Shown: positions 53,299-62,315 of the stretch, one piece after another | Layout: the number at the start of each line of letters is the position of its first letter | How positions within the stretch are numbered: the stretch's first letter is position 1 | Source of the DNA: Nocardioides sp. dk884 | GTDB taxonomy: Bacteria; Actinomycetota; Actinomycetes; Propionibacteriales; Nocardioidaceae | Assembly: GCF_009557055.1 (NCBI RefSeq) | Contig: NZ_CP045649.1 | Location: 2,207,501 to 2,271,500 of the forward strand | DNA length: 64,000 nt | Reading direction: 5' to 3' | Translations under genes and position numbers: made by a program | Notes under the pieces: generated by a model | Databases searched by the model: none | Told to the model about the DNA's origin: nothing | What the model saw: the letters and a program-made list of their open reading frames with translations, nothing else

Positions 53299-54408
53299 TC
53301 AGGTGGTGCTCTTGCGAGACGCCAACCACTGCTGGAGCAGGACGGCGGCGACGATCACGGCACCCTTGAGCACTGACTGCTCGGAGGAGTCGCGCTGGTT
53401 CTGGATGAACACGTTGGTGAGGGTCGTGAAGATCAGGACCCCCAGCACGGTGCCGGTGATGGTGCCGCGGCCACCGGCGAGCAGGGTGCCCCCGATGACC
53501 ACTGCGGCGATGACGTCGAGCTCGATCAGGGTGCCGTGCGTGGAGGTGCCGGTCGTGGTGCGCGCCACGAGCATCAGCGCGGCGATGCCGCAGCAGACGC
53601 CGACCAGCACGTAGAGCAGGACGGTGTGGCGGCGCACGTTGATGCCGGCCAGGCGGGCGGCCTCGGGGTTGCCGCCGACGGCGAAGGTGCGCCGACCGAA
53701 CGTGGTGCGGTTGAGGAGCACCCAGCCGACGAGCGCCACGATCGCGAAGAGGTAGATGGAGAAGTCGATGCCGAAGACGTCGGAGGCGAAGACGTCGGTG
53801 AACCCGTCGACGTCGACGATCTGCGTCTTCTTGTCCGAGAGGATCTCGGCGAGCCCACGCGCCGCGATGAGCATCGCGAGCGTCGCGACGAACGGCACGA
53901 TCCGGCCGTAGGACACCAGGATCCCGTTGACGAGGCCGCACCCCGCGCCGACCGCCACCGCGACGAACACCATGACCAGCCAGTGGTTGTCGCGCGCCAT
54001 GGTCTGGGTGGCCAGCGTCGTGCACCAGACCGAGGAGAGCGCGAGGATCGCGCCGACGGACAGGTCGATGCCGCCACCGGTGATCACGAACGTCATGCCG
54101 ACGCTCAGCACGCCGACGACCGCGGCTCCCCGCAGGATGGTGAGCGCGTTGTCGGTGTTGGCGAAGTTGCTGCCGGCCGTGACCGCGCCGACGACGCAGA
54201 TCACGATGAGGGCGACGACCAGGCCGACGATGCGGAAGAACCCGACGGCCGAGAGCCACTGGACGGTGCGCTGGCCGCCGGTCCTGGCGCTGTCGGCGTC
54301 GACCACCATGGTCTGGTGCGAGGCGGTGCCCGACGCCGCCCCGGTCCCGACCACGTCGGGGGTGGACGGCCGGTCCTGGGAGGAGGAGTCCTTCAAGCGG
54401 TCGGTCAT
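53299..54408 (-). CDS. Sugar ABC transporter permease (RbsC type)
   Basis: This 369-residue protein has about ten membrane helices after a 45-residue hydrophilic N-terminus. The branched-chain/ribose permease motif GMTFVITGGGIDLSVGAILAL is present, here cited only as its core (GGGIDLSVG). The EAA-like loop reads GGNPEAARLAGI. The ATG overlaps the ATPase stop (ATGA). It should form a homodimer with one tandem ATPase. Confidence 0.93.
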   Translation of the reverse strand: MTDRLKDSSSQDRPSTPDVVGTGAASGTASHQTMVVDADSARTGGQRTVQWLSAVGFFRIVGLVVALIVICVVGAVTAGSNFANTDNALTILRGAAVVGVLSVGMTFVITGGGIDLSVGAILALSSVWCTTLATQTMARDNHWLVMVFVAVAVGAGCGLVNGILVSYGRIVPFVATLAMLIAARGLAEILSDKKTQIVDVDGFTDVFASDVFGIDFSIYLFAIVALVGWVLLNRTTFGRRTFAVGGNPEAARLAGINVRRHTVLLYVLVGVCCGIAALMLVARTTTGTSTHGTLIELDVIAAVVIGGTLLAGGRGTITGTVLGVLIFTTLTNVFIQNQRDSSEQSVLKGAVIVAAVLLQQWLASRKSTT

Positions 54409-55982
54409 GCGGGTGCTCCTTCCATCACCAGGTCGAGGACCTGGGACTCGTCGATGTCCTCGGCGGCGGCCTCGTGGACCACGCGTCCCTCGCGGACGAC
54501 CAGCACCCGGTCCGCCAGGCCGAGCACCTCCTCGACCTCGCTGGAGACCACCACCACGCCGACCCCGGAGTCGGCGAGGCCGGCGATCAGCCGGTAGATC
54601 TCGGAGCGGGCGCCGACGTCGACGCCACGGGTCGGCTCGTCGAGCAGCAGCACCCGGCACTCGCGCAGCAGCCAGCGGGCGAGGACGACCTTCTGCTGGT
54701 TGCCGCCTGACATGGTGCGGACCAGGCGGTCGACGTCGGCGGGCCGCACGTCGAGGGACCTGGTCAGCACGGCGGCGCGGCGGCGCTCGTCGCGGCTGGC
54801 GAGGAAGCCGAGCCGGGAGAAGTCGCGCAGCGAGGAGACGGTGATGTTGCGGTAGACCGCCTCGTCGAGCAGCAGCCCCTGGCTCTTGCGCTCCTCCGGG
54901 GCCAGGCCCACTCCCGCCTTCACCGCGTGGGCGACCGAGCCGCGGCGCAGCTGGCGGCCGACGACGTGGACGGTGCCGGCGCTCGCCCGGCGCGCGCCGT
55001 ACAGCGTCTCGAGGATCTCGGTGCGCCCGGAGCCGACCAGGCCGGCCAGGCCGACGACCTCGCCGGCGTGCACGGTCAGGTCGACGTCGGAGAAGACTCC
55101 GGCCAGGGCGAGGTCGCGCACCTGCAGCACCACGGGGCGCTCGGTCTCGGCCGGCGGCTTGCGCGGTGGGAAGACGTACTCGATGGAGCGGCCGGTCATC
55201 AGCCGGATCAGCTCGGAGGTGGGGGTGTCGATGGCCGGCAGGCCGGTCGCGACCGTGCTGCCGTCCTTGAGGACCGTGATCCGGTCGCCGATGCGGCGGA
55301 TCTCCTCGAGGCGGTGGGAGATGTAGACGACCGCCACGCCCTCGGCGGTCAGCCCGCGGATGACGCGAAACAGGTTGTCGACCTCTCCGTGGTCGAGCAC
55401 CGCGGAGGGCTCGTCGAGGATCAGCAGCCGGGTGGCGTGGCTGAGCGCGCGGGCCATGCTGACGATCTGCTGGCCGGCCGGTGAGAGGTCGGCGACCAGG
55501 CGCGACGGCGGGATCTCGCCGTGCCCGAGCCGCTCGAGCAGCTGCTGGGCGCGGCGGTGGGCCCGGGTGTGTCGGATGAACCCGCCGGTGGAGACCTCGT
55601 GGCCGAGGAAGATGTTCTCGGCGACCGACAGGCCCGGGACCAGGTCGAGCTCCTGGTAGATCGTGCTGATGCCGGCGTCGATGGCGGCCTGCGGGTGGCT
55701 GAGGCGGACTTCCCGCCCGTCCCACCAGATCGTGCCCTCGTCGGGCTGGTACGCCGCGGAGAGGACCTTCATCAGCGTGGACTTGCCGGCGCCGTTCTGG
55801 CCGAGCAGGCAGTGCACCTCGCCGGCGCGCACGTCGAGGTCCACGCCGTCGAGGGCGCGGACCGACGAGAACTGCTTGACGACGCCGGTCATGCGGAGCA
55901 GGACCTCGCCGGGCTGGCTCGCCGACGGGTCGGTGCCGCCGGCGGCCTGGCCTGATGGGGGCGACGGGGTCGGCGCGGTCAT
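54405..55982 (-). CDS. Sugar ABC transporter ATP-binding protein (tandem NBD, RbsA/XylG type)
   Basis: This 525-residue protein has two nucleotide-binding domains. The first has Walker A GQNGAGKST (about residues 67-75), an LSPAGQQ signature and LILDEPSAVLD. The second has a degenerate Walker A GLVGSGRTE, the canonical signature MSGGNQQKVVLARW and LLLDEPTRGVD. This asymmetry is normal for ribose/xylose/galactose importers. Start and stop overlap both neighbours by 4 bp. Confidence 0.95.
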   Translation of the reverse strand: MTAPTPSPPSGQAAGGTDPSASQPGEVLLRMTGVVKQFSSVRALDGVDLDVRAGEVHCLLGQNGAGKSTLMKVLSAAYQPDEGTIWWDGREVRLSHPQAAIDAGISTIYQELDLVPGLSVAENIFLGHEVSTGGFIRHTRAHRRAQQLLERLGHGEIPPSRLVADLSPAGQQIVSMARALSHATRLLILDEPSAVLDHGEVDNLFRVIRGLTAEGVAVVYISHRLEEIRRIGDRITVLKDGSTVATGLPAIDTPTSELIRLMTGRSIEYVFPPRKPPAETERPVVLQVRDLALAGVFSDVDLTVHAGEVVGLAGLVGSGRTEILETLYGARRASAGTVHVVGRQLRRGSVAHAVKAGVGLAPEERKSQGLLLDEAVYRNITVSSLRDFSRLGFLASRDERRRAAVLTRSLDVRPADVDRLVRTMSGGNQQKVVLARWLLRECRVLLLDEPTRGVDVGARSEIYRLIAGLADSGVGVVVVSSEVEEVLGLADRVLVVREGRVVHEAAAEDIDESQVLDLVMEGAPA

Positions 55983-57247
55983 GCGACCACCTCTCCTACG
56001 GGGGCTGCGGGGTGCGGTCGGCGCGGGATGACCGAGGGGGCGGCGAAGACCGGGTCGAGCGCGGCCATCGCTCCCCCGCGCACCGCGGCGGCGAAGCCCA
56101 TGGTCGAGATCTCCACGCGGGTGCCGCCCGCGTCGACGGCGAGCACCCCGGCGCCGATCTCGCGCTCCACCGCGGCCCGCATGTGGTGGCCGACGGCGGA
56201 GTAGTAGCCGCTGAGCACGATCGCCGCGGGGTTGAGCGCGTTGGCCAAGATGGCGGCCCCGACTCCCACCCAGGTGCCGACCTGCTCGAGCGCATCGAGC
56301 GTGCGGGCGTCGTCGAGGCCGGCGCGACGGTTGATCTCCGCGAGGCGCTCGTCGAGGCCCAGCGTCGGGTTCCGGATCGGGTCGTGGGGCTCCGCGACCA
56401 GCTCGAGGAGGGCACGCAGGCCGCTCACGGTCTCCCAGCAGCCGGTGCGGCCGCAGCCGCAGGTGCGGCCGCGGGGCTGGACGATGATGTGGCCGAACTC
56501 CCCGGCGTACCCGTGTCGGCCGCGAAGCAGACGTCCGTCGGCGACGATCCCGCCCCCGACCCCGACCTCGCCGAAGATGACCAGGATGTCCTGGCGGTCC
56601 GCGACACCCGGCGTCGCCTCCGCCATGGCCGCGAGGTTGCCCTCGTTGTCGATGCGCACCGGGAACGACCCGTCCAGGCGGCGGCGGATGAGCTCGCCGA
56701 CCGGCACGTCGAACCAGCCGAGGTTGGGGCCGTGGGTCAGCAGGTCGCGGCGCCGGTCGACCAGGCCTGCGACGCCGACCGTGAGACCGGCGGTGTGCCG
56801 GTCACCGCCGCCGAGCTCCTCGACGGTCTCGGTCACCAGGCGCACGAGGTGATCGACGACGACCTCGGCGTCCAGGGCCCGCGCGTCGAGGGCGAGCCGC
56901 CTCTCCCCGATGGTCCGACCGGCGAGGTCGAGCGCGAGCACGGAGACGTGGTTGACGTTCAGCTCGGCGCCCAGGCCGTAGACGCGGGACCCGTCGAGCT
57001 CGACCGCCGTGCTGGGCCGGCCCACGCTGGCGCGCTGCACCTTGCCCTCGCGCACCAGGCCGCGCTCGGCCAGCTCCGCGACCAGCGTCGAGACCGTCGA
57101 GCGGGTCATCCCCAGCTCGGAGGCGAGGGTGGCGCGTGACCGCGGACCGTGGTCACGCAGCCAACGCAGGACGAGGCCCAGATTGGCGCGCCTCAGATCG
57201 AGGTGGTCGACACTCTGCGCCGAAGCGGGGGCATCGAGCGAGGTCAT
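55979..57247 (-). CDS. ROK-family transcriptional regulator (first gene of sugar operon)
   Basis: This 422-residue protein has an N-terminal winged helix (about 30-75: SRATLASELGMTRSTVSTLV) and a ROK sugar-kinase-like domain. The ROK zinc motif CGCGRTGCWE lies near residue 265, with the ligand-region motif FGHIIVQPRG just before it. The kinase-type DxGGT loop is weak, as in XylR/NagC regulators. It is co-transcribed with the ABC ATPase and probably represses its own operon until an inducing sugar binds. A CRP-type box and an inverted repeat lie directly upstream. Confidence 0.9.
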   Translation of the reverse strand: MTSLDAPASAQSVDHLDLRRANLGLVLRWLRDHGPRSRATLASELGMTRSTVSTLVAELAERGLVREGKVQRASVGRPSTAVELDGSRVYGLGAELNVNHVSVLALDLAGRTIGERRLALDARALDAEVVVDHLVRLVTETVEELGGGDRHTAGLTVGVAGLVDRRRDLLTHGPNLGWFDVPVGELIRRRLDGSFPVRIDNEGNLAAMAEATPGVADRQDILVIFGEVGVGGGIVADGRLLRGRHGYAGEFGHIIVQPRGRTCGCGRTGCWETVSGLRALLELVAEPHDPIRNPTLGLDERLAEINRRAGLDDARTLDALEQVGTWVGVGAAILANALNPAAIVLSGYYSAVGHHMRAAVEREIGAGVLAVDAGGTRVEISTMGFAAAVRGGAMAALDPVFAAPSVIPRRPHPAAPVGEVVA

Positions 57248-57278
57248 CGTCGCCCTCCTGCCTGGCCGACTTTGGCCG

Positions 57279-57294
57279 TGTGATCGCCGTCACA
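57279..57294. promoter_or_regulatory. Perfect CRP-type box
   Basis: TGTGATCGCCGTCACA is an exact TGTGA-N6-TCACA, the consensus of CRP/GlxR-type cAMP regulators including actinobacterial ones. Its centre is 40 bp upstream of the ROK ATG at 57247. That spacing would suit class II activation only if the message is nearly leaderless; otherwise the site may repress. Confidence 0.65.
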
Positions 57295-57300
57295 TGTTTG

Positions 57301-57316
57301 TTGAGGCGACGCTCAA
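57301..57316. promoter_or_regulatory. Candidate ROK operator
   Basis: TTGAG (57301-57305) and CTCAA (57312-57316) form an inverted repeat in an AT-rich patch flanked by GTTTG and ACTAAA, resembling actinobacterial ROK/XylR sites (TTTAGTTTGAG-like half). It lies just upstream of the CRP-type box. Autoregulation by the ROK protein at 55979 is likely. Confidence 0.45.
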
Positions 57317-57474
57317 ACTAAAGGCGTGAAGAGCGCTCCCACAACCGCCTTCCCGATGAAATGGCCGACCTAGATTTCGCTTATGTCGTCCGCCGACAGA
57401 AGTCCGTATCCAACCGGAAGAAGTCGGCCCGAAAGTGGCGAATACCGGCCCAGACCGGCTTTTCCGGCGGGCAA

Positions 57475-58626
57475 TTAGCGACTCGTCACCGACCTGGCGG
57501 CAAGGGCGATCTCGGCGGCGAGCAATCCCACGCCGAGGAGGGCGGCACGGTCCCCGGGGGCCCCGAGCTCGACCTGGGTGCCCGCCACGACGTGGGCGGG
57601 TGCGCGGCGATACATCGCTCCCCGCATCTCGTTGAGCAGGTGCGGTCCGAGCGCGGCGCCGGGCCCACCGACGAGGACGATCGAGGGGTTGGCGAACGCC
57701 ACCAGACCGGCGATCGCCTCGCCCGCCCTCCGGCCCATGTCGCGGGCGATCTGCACGGCCACCGGGTCGCCGCCGACCACCGCCGCCACGACCTCGGCCC
57801 AGGGGACCACCTCGCCGTCGGTCAGTGCGCGAGCCAGGGCAGCCGAGCGTCCGGAGCGTGCGGCGGCCGCCGCCTGCTCGGTCACCGCGAACACCGAGAC
57901 GAAGGAGTCCAGGCAGCCGCTGCTGCCGCAGCCCGCGCACGCGGGACCGAACTCGTCGACCCGGGTGTGCCCGATCGCCCCAGCCAGGTCGGCGCTGCCC
58001 CGTCCGAGATGACCGTCCATGAACGTCGCCGTGCTCACGGTCGCACCGAGACGGAGGACGACCAGGTCGTCGATCCCGCGCGCCCGTCCGCCGTGCCGTT
58101 CGCCGGTGGCCATGGCGCGGGCGGCCTGCTCGACCACGACCGGAGCGCCGCCCGTCACCTCCTCGATCCCGGCGACCAGGTCCTCGCGGTGCACGGGCAG
58201 GCCGGGTGCGATCGCGAGGCCGGTCGCCAGCACGCCGTGTGACCCGGGGGCCTCCTTGACCGCCTGCGCCACCGTCTCCACGACCAGCCGGCACAGGTCC
58301 TCGGGCGACTCCTCGCGGGCCCGGTCCCGGGTCACCGGGCGGGAGATCGCGAAGGTCGCGTCGACGACGGTGGCGCGCACCCGCGACTCGGCCAGCGACA
58401 CGGCGGCCATCCGGACCGCGGGCCCGAGGCCGACCGTGCTGGAACGCCGGCCGCCCGAGCTCGGCGCCACCGGCCCCGGTGCGACCAGGCCCGTACCCTC
58501 GAGCAGGGCGATCTCCGCGCTCACCGTCGTGCGCGAGACCCCTAGAGCCCGGGCGAGCTCGGATCGGGTGCGGGGGCCCTCGTCGCGCAGCAGGCGCAAC
58601 AGCCGTCGGTCGAGCGAGGGCTGCAC
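57475..58626 (-). CDS. Second ROK-family protein
   Basis: This 383-residue protein has an N-terminal winged helix (RTRSELARALGVSRTTVSAE, about 19-38) and a ROK domain with the zinc motif CAGCGSSGCLDS near residue 227. The sugar-binding part is diverged. It starts at GTG 58626. The 227-bp gap to the first ROK gene contains the CRP-type box and the inverted repeat. It may read a second sugar or be a co-regulator of the same locus. Confidence 0.87.
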   Translation of the reverse strand: MQPSLDRRLLRLLRDEGPRTRSELARALGVSRTTVSAEIALLEGTGLVAPGPVAPSSGGRRSSTVGLGPAVRMAAVSLAESRVRATVVDATFAISRPVTRDRAREESPEDLCRLVVETVAQAVKEAPGSHGVLATGLAIAPGLPVHREDLVAGIEEVTGGAPVVVEQAARAMATGERHGGRARGIDDLVVLRLGATVSTATFMDGHLGRGSADLAGAIGHTRVDEFGPACAGCGSSGCLDSFVSVFAVTEQAAAAARSGRSAALARALTDGEVVPWAEVVAAVVGGDPVAVQIARDMGRRAGEAIAGLVAFANPSIVLVGGPGAALGPHLLNEMRGAMYRRAPAHVVAGTQVELGAPGDRAALLGVGLLAAEIALAARSVTSR

Positions 58627-58806
58627 GTCAGCCTCGCCTGCCGCTCGCGGACGGGCACCCGACGCTCACGTAGGTCATGGCTCTCCGTCCCGAGGCTCCC
58701 GCTGATGGGGTACGGATCTTGGCACGTCGTCGGGGAAGTGGACAGGGGCTCGCGCTACCACCCGCCGTCCGGCTCGGTGTCGGACCCGGCAGGCAGGATG
58801 GAGCGC

Positions 58807-60309
58807 ATGCTCCTCGCCGACGTCGTCGCCACGTCCACCGCGGTCGGGAGCACCCGCTCGCGCAAGGCCAAGGTCGCCGCCATCGCCGAACTGCTGGCGG
58901 CTGCCGATCCCGGCGAGCTCGAGATCGTCACCGCCTACCTCGGTGGCACCCTGCGCCAACGCCGCACCGGCCTGGGCTGGCGTGGGCTCGGTGAGCTGCC
59001 CGACCCGGCGGGCGAGGCCACGCTCGAGGTGGCCGACGTCGACGCCGCCTTCGCGCGGATCGGCTCGCTCGCGGGGCCCGGCTCGCAGGCCGCCCGCGCG
59101 GCGGCGGTCGAGGCGCTGTTCGGGCTGGCCACGCCCGACGAGCAGCGCTGGCTGCGCGGCGCCGTGACCGGCGAGGTGCGCCAGGGCGCGTTGGACACGT
59201 TGGTGCAGGAGGCCGTCGCGGTCGCCGCGGGCGTCCCGCTCCCCGTCGTACGACGTGCGGCGATGCTGGCCGGGTCGACCCGAGCGGTGGTCGCGGCGGC
59301 GTTCGCGGGCGGTGCGGACGCGCTCGCCGCGATCGGCCTCGAGGTGGGCCGTCCGGTGCTGCCGATGCTCGCCTCGTCGGCCAAGACCCTTCCCGAGGCG
59401 ATGCAGCGCGCGGGCGGCGGCACGGTCGCGGTGGACACCAAGCTCGACGGCATCCGGATCCAGGTGCACCGCGACGGCGACGACGTGCGGGTCGCGACCC
59501 GCACGCTGGAGGACATCACCGCCCGGCTGCCGGAGGTGGTGGCCGTGGTGCGCGACCTGCCCGGGCGCCGGTTCGTGCTCGACGGCGAGGCGATCGCGCT
59601 GGACGCGACCGGGCGCCCGCGGCCGTTCCAGGAGACCGCCTCGCGCACCGCCCAGCGCGCGGCGAGCGACGTCGCGGTGACGCCGTACTTCTTCGACCTG
59701 CTGCACCTCGACGATGAGGACCTGCTCGACTCCCCCGGCGCCGAGCGCCTCGCCGCGCTGGAGACGCTCGTGCCCGAGCCGTGGCGGGTGCCGCGCCTGC
59801 TCACCGACGACGTCGCCGCAGCCGAGGCGTTCGCCGCGGAGGCGCTCGCGAGCGGTCACGAGGGCGTGGTGGTGAAGAACCTCGCGGCGCCGTACGACGC
59901 GGGACGCCGGGGCGCGTCGTGGGTGAAGGTGAAGCCGGTGCACACCCTCGACCTGGTCGTGCTCGCCGTCGAGTGGGGCTCGGGGCGGCGCTCCGGCTGG
60001 CTGTCCAACATCCACCTCGGCGCCCGCGACGGCGACGGGTTCGTGATGCTGGGCAAGACCTTCAAGGGGATGACCGACGAGATGCTCGCCTGGCAGACCG
60101 AGCGGTTCCTCGCCCTGGAGACGCACCGCGCCGGCCACGTCGTCCACGTGCGCCCCGAGCAGGTCGTGGAGATCGCCTTCGACGGCCTCCAGCGATCCAC
60201 GCGCTACCCCGGCGGGCTGGCGCTGCGCTTCGCCCGGGTGCTGCGCTACCGCGACGACAAGACCGCAGCCGAGGCCGACACGATCGAGACCGTGCGGGGA
60301 CTTGCCTGA
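58807..60309 (+). CDS. ATP-dependent DNA ligase, LigB type
   Basis: This 500-residue ligase has the N-terminal DNA-binding domain (TRSRKAKVAAIAELL, then the GVPLPVVRRAAMLAG region). The nucleotidyltransferase motif I is DTKLDGIRIQVHR with Lys near residue 211, and motif IV/V is GHEGVVVKN and WVKVKP. A C-terminal OB domain includes RPEQVVEIAFDGLQRS. The whole resembles LigB of M. tuberculosis, an accessory ligase. I chose ATG 58807 since MLLADVVATS begins the family; ATG 58798 is possible. It ends at a strong hairpin. Confidence 0.88.
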   Translation: MLLADVVATSTAVGSTRSRKAKVAAIAELLAAADPGELEIVTAYLGGTLRQRRTGLGWRGLGELPDPAGEATLEVADVDAAFARIGSLAGPGSQAARAAAVEALFGLATPDEQRWLRGAVTGEVRQGALDTLVQEAVAVAAGVPLPVVRRAAMLAGSTRAVVAAAFAGGADALAAIGLEVGRPVLPMLASSAKTLPEAMQRAGGGTVAVDTKLDGIRIQVHRDGDDVRVATRTLEDITARLPEVVAVVRDLPGRRFVLDGEAIALDATGRPRPFQETASRTAQRAASDVAVTPYFFDLLHLDDEDLLDSPGAERLAALETLVPEPWRVPRLLTDDVAAAEAFAAEALASGHEGVVVKNLAAPYDAGRRGASWVKVKPVHTLDLVVLAVEWGSGRRSGWLSNIHLGARDGDGFVMLGKTFKGMTDEMLAWQTERFLALETHRAGHVVHVRPEQVVEIAFDGLQRSTRYPGGLALRFARVLRYRDDKTAAEADTIETVRGLA

Positions 60310-60327
60310 GGCGATCCACCACGAAAC

Positions 60328-60362
60328 GGCGGTATCCGAACGCACACGTTCCGGATACCGCC
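60328..60362. terminator. Bidirectional hairpin between ligase and ABC permease
   Basis: GGCGGTATCCG (60328-60338) pairs perfectly with CGGATACCGCC (60352-60362). It sits between two convergent stops at 60309 and 60378. No T-run is present, as is usual in high-GC actinobacteria. Confidence 0.6.
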
Positions 60363-60377
60363 GGTCCACGTATCTGG

Positions 60378-61193
60378 CTACTTGACCTCGGAGCGGCGCA
60401 GCGACAGCAGCCCGACGACGAGGGGAATGACGATCCAGATCATCGTGGTCGAGGCGAGCATCGCCCACTCCTCACCGGTGTTCGTGGCGCCCTCGAAGAG
60501 CTGCACCTGCGTGTAGTTCCAGTCGATCCACGGCTGCACGTCCAAGAACCACTCCCGCACCAACGCGAGCAGCTCGAGGATGCCGGGCAGGACGAGGGAG
60601 ACCACGAAGTACCCGACGATCGCCGCGGCCGAGGCCCTCAGCACCACGCCGAGCGTGAAACCGATCGCCATGCCGACCAGGTTGCCGAGCACGATCTGGG
60701 GTGCGGTGGACAGCGAGACGTTCCAGACGGTGTCGACGCCGGCGAGCGCGGAGCCGACCAGGTTGCCGACGGCCCCCACCGCGAAGGCGACGGCCATCGA
60801 GCCGAGGCCCACCAAGGCGGTCGCGATCGCCTTGGCGCCGATCACGCGTCCGCGGCTCGGCATCAGGGTGAACGTGGCGAGTCCGCTGCGCTGGCTCCAC
60901 TCGCTCGTGACGGAAAGGATCGCGATCATCGGCAGGATCACCGACATGGGGAAACCGATCGCAGTCGCGAAGCTCTCGTAGGTGACGGCGCTGTCGGGAG
61001 CGAAGATGATGACCGCCCCGGTCGCGATGACCGACAGGAGGCCGATGCTGATGAGCATCCAGAATCCCGATCGGGTGTTGAACATCTTGCGCAGCTCGAC
61101 CTTGACGAGCCGAGTGGTCGGGATCGGACGGGCGGTCAGGCGGACCGGTGCGGCCTGTGTGGTGGAGGCCGGCGGGACGATCGTGGCGGTCAT
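60378..61193 (-). CDS. ABC-2 type transporter permease
   Basis: This 271-residue protein has about six membrane helices: a first pair near 45-90, a group at 115-185, and a last helix near 245-262. An N-terminal cytoplasmic motif KVELRKMFNTRSGFWML is typical of ABC-2 permeases. The ATG overlaps the ATPase stop (ATGA). The cargo is unknown; export is likely. The neighbouring two-component pair may regulate it. Confidence 0.87.
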   Translation of the reverse strand: MTATIVPPASTTQAAPVRLTARPIPTTRLVKVELRKMFNTRSGFWMLISIGLLSVIATGAVIIFAPDSAVTYESFATAIGFPMSVILPMIAILSVTSEWSQRSGLATFTLMPSRGRVIGAKAIATALVGLGSMAVAFAVGAVGNLVGSALAGVDTVWNVSLSTAPQIVLGNLVGMAIGFTLGVVLRASAAAIVGYFVVSLVLPGILELLALVREWFLDVQPWIDWNYTQVQLFEGATNTGEEWAMLASTTMIWIVIPLVVGLLSLRRSEVK

Positions 61194-62089
61194 GCCGCAA
61201 CTCCTTCGCGTTGGGTGTCGGCAGTGAGCGACAAGAACATGTCTTCGAGCCCGGCGCCCTCGGCGGACCGGAGCTCGGCGAGGGCGATGCCGGCGGTCTG
61301 GGCCACGGCCCCGACCCGAGCGGGATCGGCATCCGTGCGGACCGAGCCGTCCCTGGCGAGCGTGCTGGGGATCCCGGCCTGCTCGAGCGCGTGGACCAGG
61401 TCGCGCGGTGACGTCGAACGGGCCAGCGTCCCGGCGTCCGCGAGGAGCTCTTCCTTGGTGCCGGACGCGACGATCTTGCCGTTGCCGATCACGACCAGGT
61501 CATCGGCGATGACCTCGATCTCGTGCAGCAGGTGCGAGGACAGCAGCACCGTGCCGCCCTGGCTGGCGAAGCCCGTCAGGAGGTCGCGCATCCACCGGAT
61601 CCCCGCGGGGTCGAGCCCGTTGGCGGGTTCGTCGAGGATCAGCACCCTCGGGTCGCCGAGCAGCGCGGTGGCGATGCCGAGGCGTTGACGCATCCCGAGC
61701 GAGTAGTTGCGCACGCGGCGCTTGGCCTCAGTGGGGGTCAGGCTCACCAGCTCGATCATCTCGTCGACCCGGGTGCGGGGCAGGCCCATGGTGTCGGAGG
61801 CGATGGTGAGGATCTCGCGGCCCGTGCGGCCGGCGTGCTGGGCCGAGGCGTCGAGGAGGACGCCGACCTCGAGGCCGGGGTTGGGGAGGTCGGCGAACCG
61901 GACGCCGTCGATGGTGGCCGAGCCGGACGTCGGGGCGGTCAGACCCACCATGACGCGCAACGTGGTGGACTTGCCGGCACCGTTCGGACCGAGGAAGCCG
62001 GTCACGCGGCCGGGCTTGGCAGTGAAGGAGACGTTGTCGACGGCCGTGAAGCCGGCGTACCTCCGGGTCAGGAGCTCAACAGTGATCAT
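61190..62089 (-). CDS. ABC transporter ATP-binding protein (drug-efflux type)
   Basis: This 299-residue protein starts at ATG 62089. Walker A is GPNGAGKST (about residues 36-44), the signature NYSLGMRQRLGIA, Walker B LILDEPANGLDP and the switch His in LLSSHLLHEIE. This is the ABC-2 efflux type (DrrA/CcmA-like) with a C-terminal extension. It pairs with the permease after it. The 226-bp upstream gap holds a hairpin (62151-62184). Confidence 0.92.
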   Translation of the reverse strand: MITVELLTRRYAGFTAVDNVSFTAKPGRVTGFLGPNGAGKSTTLRVMVGLTAPTSGSATIDGVRFADLPNPGLEVGVLLDASAQHAGRTGREILTIASDTMGLPRTRVDEMIELVSLTPTEAKRRVRNYSLGMRQRLGIATALLGDPRVLILDEPANGLDPAGIRWMRDLLTGFASQGGTVLLSSHLLHEIEVIADDLVVIGNGKIVASGTKEELLADAGTLARSTSPRDLVHALEQAGIPSTLARDGSVRTDADPARVGAVAQTAGIALAELRSAEGAGLEDMFLSLTADTQREGVAA

Positions 62090-62150
62090 GGGCTCAACCC
62101 TCGCGGCGTCGGGTCGTGCGCGCCTCGGCTCAAAGGCCGGTCTTGTCCTC

Positions 62151-62184
62151 ACCGAAAGCACGGGGCCGAGATCGTGCTTTCGGT
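62151..62184. terminator. 12-bp hairpin between the response regulator and the ABC operon
   Basis: ACCGAAAGCACG (62151-62162) pairs perfectly with CGTGCTTTCGGT (62173-62184) around a 10-nt loop. It lies downstream of the response-regulator stop and 62 bp upstream of the ABC ATPase ATG. It could terminate the two-component transcript or act as an operator for the ABC genes. Confidence 0.45.
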
Positions 62185-62315
62185 CGATCTCAGGAACCTG
62201 ACGCATCCCTGCACGTGCCCACGAGCCGCAGGTCACGACCGGTGAACGTGTCCCCGCCGGGCACGGTGGGGCGTTCGCCGCCTCTGGACCTCGTGCCGGC
62301 GGAGCGGGCCGGCCT

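Noticed and set aside
53403..53416. GAACACGTTGG resembling a KstR half-site pair
   Set aside because: It lies inside the ABC permease coding sequence and both defined end bases of the consensus are wrong.
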